From positions 1,240,001 to 1,304,000 of the forward strand of contig WTXD01000002.1 of the NCBI GenBank assembly GCA_022496205.1: 64,000 bases of DNA, given 5' to 3'. Positions 55,592-64,000 of this stretch are shown here, piece after piece. This stretch comes from Gloeopeniophorella convolvens (lineage: Eukaryota; Basidiomycota; Agaricomycetes; Russulales). The stretch's first letter is position 1, and the number at the start of each line of letters is the position of its first letter. A program made the position numbers and the translations under genes. A model generated the notes under the pieces. It had not been told where the DNA came from. It was given only the letters and a program-made list of their open reading frames with translations, and made no database searches.

Positions 55592-58330
55592 TTACGACGA
55601 CGCGTAGAGCTTAACGATACCATCTGCACCCGCACTAGCCATGAAAGGCAGAGAAGGATGGAACTGCACATCGAGCACACCCTCAATCGCCTTCTTGCGG
55701 TGGCTCGTGATCTCCTGAATACATGCCTTTGTCCCGAGAATATCCCAGAAGCGAATGGAGCAGTCATGACCACCGGAGACCAAGGAGAAACCGGCAGCGT
55801 CTATGGACAGAGAGGTCACACCATCTAGATGGGCCGGCATGGAGTACGTGCATTGGCCTGGGGCACGTCAACACCTGCGGGAACGTTATTATCGAGGAAA
55901 ACCAACCTGAATTGATGTCGTAGACGCTTATATACTTGTCCTCATGGGCGGTAATGAGCAGAGGCATGGTTGGGTGTGACACGATGTTGTTCACTTGTGA
56001 AAGACCGCCGTCTGAGTGAAAATATTGAGCTGCCTGGACACGCGAGATTGACACGGTACTTACCCGATCCTGGTTCCCCGTGCAGAACGGTCAACTCTTT
56101 CCCATGCTCGATGTCGAATATCTTGATCGTTGCATTCTGATATGCAACGGCAACTTTCTTCAAGTCAACCTTGATGGCTTCAACAGCGGTGACACCTGGA
56201 AGATCATCTGACTCCTCGCCGGTGTAGTCCATTCCGTTGTAGGTCCATGAAAGGCGCAACGAGCCACAGCCAGATGCGTCGCTGACGTCCCACACTTTCA
56301 CTGACCCTTCCGCGCCACCGCTGATGAGCGTGCACTCGTCGCGTACGAGTGCAAGGTCCCAGACGGCATCTGTGTGTCCAATAAGCTCGCCACGGAAGCG
56401 TGAGGCGTCATAGGGTGCGTAGGTTGTATGGCTTGATGGCGGGAGCGCCCAAACGCGCACCGTCGAGTCGAGGGAAGCGGAATAGACGAGCTGCTTCGAT
56501 GATGCGATGATAAGGCGGGTGATGGCCGCAGAATGTCCACGAAGGGTAAGTTGAGGCTCTACTTCTGTGACTGGGCGGGAGCTGTGCATGGAGGATATTT
56601 AGTGAATTGGACAATGAGCAGAGTAGGGTAACGTACTTGGACGAGGCGAGCCCAGCGACGTCTGTTCGCCAAATTTTGACCGTACAGTCATCACCACCAG
56701 TCGCGAGACACAGTTCGGTAGGATGGAAGGCAATTGCTCTGACTGCATCAAGGTGGCTGCGGGCATATAAGGGTTAAGGAAGCATGAGTAGATTATGCTG
56801 CTTACTTTCTCAACGTTCTCTTAGTTTTCCACACCTTCGTCCCTTCACCTTCTCCTAGAACATTGGACTCATCCTCCTCAACCTCAGCGTCGTCCTCCTT
56901 GACATCCTCATCATCCTCCCTCGGACGGCGGTCCCAAGTGCTGTCGGCAAGCCCCCCGGCGGGGCCAGCATACGGCAGGCCCAATTTATTCCTCCATTCC
57001 TCCTTGTCATCAGGGCGGAAAATAGAGGTGCGTGACTGAGCCTCAAGCAGGCCATCCTCCTTTTCCTTTTCCGATTCAGGAGTCTGGACGGACTGCACCG
57101 ATGTAGGCTGACCAGCTTGTTGCTGGGGAACTTGATACTGGCCCAGGGGGTTCTGCTGGGAGGACAATGGTGTCATCCCAGGCCCACGCTCGAGGGATGA
57201 TACCTGAGCTCCTGCGGCGGATGAACCTGACGGAGGCCCTGACATAACGTTCATACTGTTGAGGAGCGGGAAGTCTTTTCCAACGTCTGGCATGATCTTG
57301 CGCGGGCGGGCGCTGTAGGCCATCTGATCGAACGAGGGTACATTGGGAAGTGAGACAGGGAGGCTGGAGTTTGACGCGAGTTGCCGGGTAGGCAAAGGGT
57401 TCATAGCTTGGGAAGATGTAAGATATTGAATCTCTTGCAAGCACCTACAACGAATGAGCGAAATGAACGGGTTGCTCCAGGTTGTCTAGTGACGTACTGT
57501 TTGAGATAGTCCCTGCTACGAGCACGGCTCTTGGGGTCACGACCAAGCTGCGGCTTACCCATGGTAGCCAGGGAGGCTGGACCATTCGTATTCGTCCAGC
57601 TGGATGACGATGGTCCTGCCCACGTGCTCAGTCGGTTTGAACCAGCGACGACGGCACCATTCGTTCCTCTCTCGGGGGGTAAAGGGGAATCTCCGAGCCA
57701 TTAGCAAGGGTATTTGTAGATTTCAAATGCGTTTACCTTCGCTGTGAGGAGAGCTAGCACTGCTGCCTTCCTTGTGACTGGAAGTCTCGTCCTTCTGTGA
57801 GGTGGATTGCAACGACGCAAGCTTTGCCGGGGGTATCGACTGGCCAGCAGAAGATGCAGGCTGGGATAGCTGCTTGGAGCTGCGAATGGGTGACATGTTA
57901 GATGCTAAATGCTAGAAGGGAGACGGGGGCGCACCGCTCGACACGAAGGGCGTACTCCAACATTTTGATGCGCCGCATCAGGTCAACCTTGATATTCTCG
58001 AAGGAACGACGCTCCCCTTCTAAGAGAGCTATGCGTGCCTAAGCAAAGAACAGCATGGCATGAGCTGGCCGGGCAAAGTGGCATCGAGGTGGCAGGACGA
58101 ACGCGCATCTCAGCTCGCTCGATTTCCCATTCGTTACGGTCGCGTTCATACTTGCGCCACTCAGATTGGAGGAAATGGAGCACGTTCGAGAGTGTGAAGT
58201 CTTGACCATTGAGAGGAGGAGGGGGGACATCAGCTGGACCGTTCTGTGGCTGTTGAGACTGGGCAAGCTGGGGCTGCTGTTGAATTATGGAAGGCCCTTT
58301 GGAGGACATGCCCTGCACGGAGCCCAGCAT
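55592..58330 (-). CDS. Striatin-family WD40 scaffold (STRIPAK complex)
   Basis: Start at ATG 58330 (MLGSVQGMSSKGPSIIQQQP); MSSKGP at 58309 is the alternative. The N-terminal caveolin-binding/coiled-coil part reads FTLSNVLHFLQSEWRKYERD, RNEWEIERAEMR and, after an intron, the basic coiled helix with RIKMLEYALR-like sequence. A disordered middle follows, with LASNSSLPVSLPNVPSFDQM, then RTSIFRPDDKEEWRNKLGLP before WD repeats: PQLTLRGHSAAITRLIIASS, LVYSASLDSTVRVWALPPSS, LIGHTDAVWDLALVRDECTL and ISGGAEGSVKVWDV. The last repeats are SLSIDAAGFSLVSGGHDCSI and FHPSLPFMASAGADGIVKLY, stop at 55592. Striatin scaffolds PP2A and kinases; in fungi it governs fusion and fruiting-body formation. About seven introns. 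Confidence 0.92.
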
Positions 58331-58638
58331 GGTGGAGGCAAGATGCGAGGCGACGAAAAGGGCAAGGAATTGCCCGGCGTTCACGCTCGACGCAACGGTC
58401 GCAGTTGGGAGAGGGAGAGAGTGAGGGTGATGTCGTGGCTGGCGTGTGCAACTAGTCGCGTGTCGCGCGGCTACACGGACTGTCCAATGCAGAGCACCGC
58501 ACAGCTACTACATGAACTACCATGACCTCCTGCCAACTTTTACAACCGCTATCGCCTCGCATGCTGTCTCTACTTCTTGCCAGACCTGTTTTGTTTCCGC
58601 ATTAGACATTTCATGTACTCCCGTGCGATATACGGAGC
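58331..58638. other. Intergenic region, striatin promoter
   Basis: 308 bp between the striatin start and the tma7 stop. No coding region or TATA box seen. Confidence 0.4.
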
Positions 58639-58988
58639 TTACTTCTTAATGCCGCCTCCAACAGGCGCTCCGCCTGCATGCACCCAAGTCAGCAATACCA
58701 TCTACCACCAAGCGGCAGGCATTCTACCTTTCAGCGCTGCACGAGAGTGACATCGCTACGGTCAGCGTCAACCCGTAGCAGTAGATTTAGCATTTGCAAA
58801 CCTTTGTCTTTAGCTGCTTTCAGCGCCTCAGCATCAGCTTTCTTTTTCGCTTTGAAAGCTGCATCCTCCTCGTCCTCCTCCCTCTTCTCCTTTTTCGGAG
58901 CCTACACCCCCTTAGAAACCTGAATGTAGCAGGCAGCGAGTGAGTTCACCTTCAGGGGCTTAAGTTTACCTCCTTGTCTGCCGGACAT
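58639..58988 (-). CDS. tma7: Translation machinery-associated protein Tma7
   Basis: A tiny three-exon gene missed by simple ORF calling. Exon 1 MSGRQGGKLKPLK (from ATG 58986-58988); exon 2 APKKEKREEDEEDAAFKAKK, then KADAEALKAAKDK; exon 3 GGAPVGGGIKK, stop TAA at 58639-58641. The order MSGRxGGKxKPLK, acidic-basic helix and GGGIKK is the TMA7/CCDC72 signature; the yeast and human proteins end in SGKK after GGIKK, whereas this one stops at IKK. Its intron before the last exon is long for this window, about 128 nt. Tma7 associates with ribosomes and affects translation; the mechanism is not known. Divergent from the hydrolase gene at 59119. Confidence 0.93.
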
Positions 58989-59118
58989 TTCGTGATCAAT
59001 GTGGATCAGTCGATAGTGAGGAAAAGACAAGCCCTGGACCCTGGGGTCTGAGTTCAGTGCCACCGCAGTCGAGAGATATTAAAAACCCTAACGCCCACGT
59101 TCAACAACCTCTCCCTCG
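58989..59118. promoter_or_regulatory. Divergent promoter between tma7 and the hydrolase gene
   Basis: 130 bp between ATGs. ATATTAAAAA at 59076-59085 lies about 34 bp before the plus-strand ATG and is the best TATA-like site. Confidence 0.4.
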
Positions 59119-62100
59119 ATGCACGGCCTCCGCTCCTGGACTGTCCGTATCGCTCAAAATTGGGATGTCCGTGCTGGTCCCTCCTTGCAATCGCGCCTGC
59201 TGCAATGCTCTCAACCTGTTTACTTTCTACATAGGTCCTCGGTCCGTTCCCTATTCACGCGAGAGAGCAACACTTTCTCTCCCCGTCCTTCCCCCTCGAC
59301 TGTGCGCACTCCACGCTTGTCATATAACCGACCCTTTCGTTAATATTTTACCCGTCTCCTATCAGTGACCGAACCTGTTGATCTCGAAGCGTCGCATCCC
59401 TCTTCGCTGGCGGATGGTGGACTTGTCCATTGGTCCAAGGCTTCAATGGACCATACTGGGCGTCTCTCCGTGTCGTTCCCGCACATTCGGTGCGTTGGTT
59501 AACAAATGGTAGCCAACAGCTCAGTCTGAGTGCCTTGAAATTCAGCTGGGCCTCGCTGAGAGCGACAGAAGGCTGGGCAGGCCTGCAGCACCATGCAATC
59601 CTGCGCACTACCCTCACTGTTTTTCCACCTCAACATGACTCGCAAGAAATGCATCCCTTCCCAAATTTGCTGATAGAACTCAAACAAGGTTCCTTCTTTG
59701 CTCTCACACCTGCCGATGGCAGAGGGGAATCGGACCCCGACGCGATACCTGAGTGGTATTCGGGAAACATATACGAGATGGACCATGCACCTGCTCAACT
59801 TGTCAAATTTCCAACTGTTCCTTCCACGGTCTCACCCACTGTGTATCGCTTATATATTAGCGGTGATTACGAGGTTCTCCGCCAACCCCACTGTCCTTGT
59901 ATTGTCCGCTTAGGCACGACGAACAGATCAGATTGTTTGGCGACCCAAGGCATGTCGGCTCCGAAACCCCGACACTCGGCCTAGCCGTCCAGGCCTATTT
60001 TGAATCGCCTAAGGTTGGTGTGGTGCGGCAGGTAGCCAACGATGTGATTCCCGAATTCGTCGAAGGCTTTGCATTCGGAGACGCACTTGGCATTGGCCTG
60101 AGGTGTTTACGCGACTGGTGGACGATCAAGGCCATCTCGCTCTCCCCGAAATTGCATGAATCAGTGAGATATAACATATCTAGGTTCTATATGCTAGCGG
60201 ACGCTTACTAACATGTCATGCAGGGTCTCGCTCTCTCTCTGGTTGCCGAAATACGATTGGCCCCAGGCCAGACCCGAGTCCTTCCCGTTCGCATCTCGCA
60301 ATCCAAGCCATTTACGGACGATACGCTCTCATTCGACGTACACGCTGATTCAGGTGGATCGACGGTGATTCTTCCCGTCAAGGTCGATGTTTCCCAACTT
60401 GGTCACTGGTCAAGCGCAGGAGTCTCCAAGGCTATGAGGGCGTCGTATTTCTCTACTGACACGGGCCCCATGACGTTCATGGTTCTCTCTCCTGCGGAAG
60501 CGAATGCCCCTGGGACTCGGAGCCCACCAGTACTTGCGTTACGTGCGATAATTGGCCCCACTTACGGGATCATAATCTGACAAAGGGTCAGACGGCGCGG
60601 GCGTCGATATCCTGAAGCATCATTTCTGGGTTGAAGCTGTTCCTCGTCAAAAACATAGTTGGATTATCTTTCCTTCGGGTAGAACTCCATGGGTGCGCTA
60701 TAGCACACCAATACCTCAGGGCCATCTGATAGTCGCAACTCACAGGGCCTCGATTGGCACGGCGTTAGCTCAGCAGATGCATGGGATTCTGTGTCTGCGC
60801 TGGCAATAATTCTAGGAAAACTTGCAGAATGGAATGATTGGATGATATCGCAAGAGAAGGTCGTCATCATTGGACATTCAAATGGCGGACAAGGGACCTG
60901 GCATAACGCTGCTAGATATCCTGATAGGGTATTGGCAGGTAGCTTTTCAAACCCACCCTCTGGTATTTGGCATGCTCAACAGGAACACCGTGACAGTGGT
61001 CCCCGCTGCTGGGTATATCAAGGCGCAAGCGTATGTCCCACTGACTCAGTCGCGGTACGAGCTGGGTCTCCGATCCCAACTCCCAACGACTCATGGGTTG
61101 GCCTGAATAGGTCCTCGCATTTCATGGACCCATCTCTCCGGTCGATCTTGGAAGCCTCATTTATTCCCGACGACAACGACTTATTCCTATCTAACATGGT
61201 CGACACCCCCGCGCTTGTTGTACATGGGTACAGGGCTTGTACCTCTAAAGTGATTGATGATTTTCATTCCTTTCAGTGGTGCAGATGACAATGTTCCCAC
61301 TTGGCACTCAAGGGAATGCGTGAGCGTTCTCAAGACTTGGAGGCAGGACGCGATCGTGAAGCATGCTCACTCACTCAACCTATTGATGTCCTTACTTAGA
61401 CCACGCCAGATATCGTGAAGACCCAGGTCAAGGGCACTGGTATCCTTCTGTCTTTCGTAACGACGAAGTTCAGGCTTTTCTCGATTTAGTACTCAAGGAA
61501 GGGCGGGAACCGCGACGTTCTTCTTCGTTCACATTGACGACCGCCGTACCGGCAGAGACCGGTTCTCTACATGGCTGGCGCATACTGGGGACACTAAACC
61601 CTGCAAGGTGTGTGTCGAAGGTTGACCCCTTTCGAAGCGCGCGCTCATCCATGGCCTACCGAACTAGTTTGGCGCGCCTGACAGTGACACTGTGCGGCGA
61701 CCACGCCACGGTTGATACTTCCAACGTGAAAAGCTTCAGTATCGACAGCACTTTGTACCAGGGAATCAAGGGAATGACCATTGACGGATGCGCTCACGCG
61801 TTTCCCGCGGATTCTAGCACACTGGTCTACATCCGAAGACGTTCAGGTAGATGGGACTTGGTGTGTGAAATTCCCGAAATACAGGAGCAATTTGTTTATA
61901 CTAGGCGTAGACTCTCTGTGCCAGGGACTCACCGCCGACCCCTCAGCGCTCCACGCGACCGTATACCGCCCTGAGCTCTCGCGGGCCGATTTTAATCGTA
62001 GTTTCAGGCGACTTACAGAGTCGGGGGATGTCAATCGCACTTCGGCTTGCCCATGATCTGTGGATGTATTTCAAGTTAGACTCCGAAATCGTTTCGGAGT

Positions 62101-62644
62101 TCGACATTTTGGCCGACAGGGATCCAGTCCTGGCTAGAGGGTGCAATGTCGTTGTCATTGGGACCCCAGGCGGACTCTATGTTCGCCAATGCTTGGCAAG
62201 AGGGACAACGACGTTCAAGGTGGCAGACAGAGAGGATGGCCTTCCAGTGTTGCAACTCAACGGGGAATCCTTGGATGGCTTATCTCAAGGTATCGCTGTA
62301 AATGCTATTACCGGGATAGGATTACTGGACTGTCCGCAGGAGTCGTGTTCACGCACCCACACGAGACCTCGCCATCCGCCACGATGCTTTTCTTAATCGC
62401 GCATGACCAATCAGGTCTGGAACGCGCTGCACGCCTGTTTCCAAGTCGCACTGGTTTGGCCCTGGCAGACTGGATGGTGATCGGAAGTTTAGCAGACAAG
62501 CAGGGAGCATCCGGGGTGAGCAAAGCAGGGTATAAGAATTATTTCTACTCTTGTGACAGCGTCCGTGCTCAACCTTTCGTGACAATTTACAGGCTCTGGG
62601 GATGTTCTTGGGAATATCACAGCGGGGTGTCGTGGCAACATTAA
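59119..62644 (+). CDS. Alpha/beta-hydrolase of prolyl oligopeptidase (S9)-like type
   Basis: Starts MHGLRSWTVRIAQNWD at 59119, splices to VLGPFPIHAREQHFLSPSFP. The N-terminal non-catalytic part continues to FPLVLP-type strands with DYEIRLFGDP and PVSVSQ-like segments near 60250. The catalytic part has VVIIGHSNGGQGTWHNAARY (nucleophile Ser, GHSNGG) at about 60865, then YIKAQAYVPLTQSR, DPSLRSILEASFIPDDNDLF, an Asp in FSGADDNVPTWHSRE, and the His in YREDPGQGHWYPSVF near 61420. The C-terminal half is beta-rich. Prolyl oligopeptidase-like hydrolases of this kind are often extracellular in basidiomycetes, but no clear signal peptide is seen at this start, so the true first exon may lie upstream. 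The final exon choice is uncertain: an intron at about 62515-62591 is optional in frame terms. Stop used at 62642-62644. Confidence 0.72.
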
Positions 62645-62831
62645 GAGGGCGTACGCGAACGATAGGCGACATGTAGGCGTAAGGACTGATTGCAATAAGA
62701 ATCAGAGTCCGGATCGTAGAAAGCAGTGTGTAAGAGAAGAGATGTGCTTGTACAATACAGTGCATGATGAACTACCCAGGGATGAAGTGAAGTAGATGGA
62801 ACAAATAGGGAAGAACAACATCATCGTCCTT

Positions 62832-64000
62832 CTAAGATACAAAGATGGATCTCGCAACCTGGAATTTCAAAGTGAGTTGTCGTGTACGAAAGACTAAAAG
62901 ATGGGACCTACGCTATCCAGCAACAGTGTGACTTCGGGCGCGGTTCTGATGAAATCCTTGCTCCAGAAATCGTATTTGGGGTTCCGAAGTAACTCAATAA
63001 AGGTTACGAGAGCGCCCCATGGGTGCGGTCGATGAACGACGAATCGTTCCATGAGAATCCTCGTGACGATCTCGCGAAACGAGTCGTCGCCAACATCGGA
63101 GAACAGATGAAGAAGCAAGGAACTGAACCAATGTGTGTGCGCGTTGGGGTACCGGAGATGCAGCCCCATTGAGTTGAGCAACAGATATTGACCTGTGATA
63201 TATTTTGTTAGAACATGATCGTCGTTCCAGCACTCGACATACCTTCGGGATCGACGTTAGTCACCAGGTAACGGAGGGCCACGACGCCGGGGTCCGAAGA
63301 ATTGAACAGGGGCAAACCGCTTTTTGCCTTAGCCTGAGCAACGGAGGAGACACCGATATACATCACCAACGCATTGATGAACGAAACGTCGTAGGCTCCT
63401 GGCTCATCATCAGATAGCGTGCTCCGTAGGTGATCTTTCAAAGAAGGTAGATATGACGGAGGTGCACGACCCAAAAGGTATTGGTCAAGGTAGCTTCGCG
63501 ACTCTCCATTCTTGAGTCCAACGGCGAAGTCGGACAAAATGGGGGGTATCGGTCCCATTTCTGCAATGGCGTCGTACCCACTACTCCGAAGGTAGGGGTC
63601 CGGAAGGACGATGTTAGAGGGGAAGGCGCTCAAGACGATGTTGCGCAGTTGAATGCATCCAGAAGGTATTGCGTCGCACAGAGTGAAATAGTATTCACTC
63701 AGGAATTCAGGAAAGTCATGGAGGAGAACCAGAAGAAGCCTGAGGGCGCCGCGGTACAGATCCCTGGACGATGCCCGCAGCCGGGTGGATTCGAGGAAGG
63801 GCGATAGGAATTTGAAGAGTGATAGCAACAGCTTGTAGAAGGCACTCCAACCCTAAAACTCTTGAGCAGGATGATAAACAACGGTTCCCTGAGTATATCT
63901 TACCTCACGGTTCTCAGACGTGAGAAGTTTTGGCATAAACAAGCGGTGCGAGATTAAGCTCATCCATGAAAATGCGAAACCCGGGAAGTACGTGGGTTGA
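62832..64000 (-). CDS. not1: CCR4-NOT scaffold Not1 (CNOT1), C-terminal domain (runs off right edge)
   Basis: Only the C-terminal exons are present. In minus-strand order: PGFAFSWMSLISHRLFMPKL near the right edge, GWSAFYKLLLSLFKFLSPFL, GALRLLLVLLHDFPEFLSEY, YFTLCDAIPSGCIQLRNIVL and SAFPSNIVLPDPYLRSS. It then reads YDVSFINALVMYIGVSSVAQ, NSMGLHLRYPNAHTHWFSSL and LLHLFSDVGDDSFREIVTRI, finishing with LLLDSVARSIFVS after an intron, stop at 62832-62834. This is the NOT-module-binding C-terminal domain of Not1, which docks Not2/Not3-5 and links mRNA deadenylation to translation control. The gene starts beyond 64000 on the minus strand. Confidence 0.93.

Noticed and set aside
1..64000. tRNA, rRNA or CRISPR features
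   Set aside because: I looked for T-loop (GTTCRAxTC) and cloverleaf signals in the gaps and found none convincing. No regularly spaced repeats were seen, and CRISPR arrays are not expected in a fungal nuclear genome. Spliced snoRNAs cannot be excluded by eye.

Overview
The window is nuclear DNA from a filamentous basidiomycete, most likely a mushroom-forming Agaricomycete. Nearly every gene is broken by short (about 50-60 nt) GT-AG introns. Genes lie close together on both strands with gaps of roughly 100-900 bp, and the proteins are typical fungal orthologues (Spt16, Yme2, Bmt2, Met8, Mrpl17/mL46, a Pin4-type RRM-R3H protein, striatin, an FG nucleoporin). There is no sign of bacterial, organellar or viral origin. 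I support about 28 genes plus one weak candidate. All calls come from reading translations by eye; no database was searched.

Layout, left to right. 1-4084: 5' part of an Hrq1-type DNA helicase (minus), a small presequence-like ORF, a 1.1-kb gene-free stretch and a multi-pass membrane protein. 4219-12606, all minus: FACT subunit Spt16, an MPPED-type metallophosphoesterase and a membrane-anchored histidine acid phosphatase. 12693-18298: RNA polymerase III subunit Rpc82 and a long acidic protein. 18520-22676: a small glycine-zipper membrane protein, a 5'-nucleotidase-family phosphatase, and a 479-bp AT-rich inverted-repeat transposon (MITE) in front of that phosphatase. 22677-29567: rRNA methyltransferase Bmt2, a tetraspanin, Met8, Mbf1 and gamma-tubulin. 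30313-40052: an FG nucleoporin divergent from mitochondrial Yme2, then GC-rich TRAPPC13. 40206-49215: V-ATPase subunit H, mL46, mitochondrial nuclease Nuc1, a Pin4-like RNA-binding protein and a UBE2C-type E2. 49216-58988: endocytic scaffold Ede1, class II cAMP phosphodiesterase, striatin and tiny Tma7. 59119-64000: an S9-like alpha/beta hydrolase and the C-terminal end of Not1.

The genes do not form one pathway. They are mostly housekeeping functions: transcription and chromatin (Spt16, Rpc82, Mbf1, Not1), mitochondria (Yme2, mL46, Nuc1), trafficking (TRAPPC13, Ede1, V-ATPase H), cell division (gamma-tubulin, UBE2C) and signalling (PDE1, striatin). Several pairs are divergent over 110-310 bp and probably share promoters. 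Three unrelated phosphoesterases lie within 14 kb.

I did not find an undescribed multi-gene system. The most unusual signals are a duplicated 9-nt microexon cassette in the helicase gene, GC-AG introns needed to keep bmt2 (and perhaps hrq1) in frame, the CACTG-ended MITE, and a catalytic Asp-to-Glu change in the acid phosphatase.
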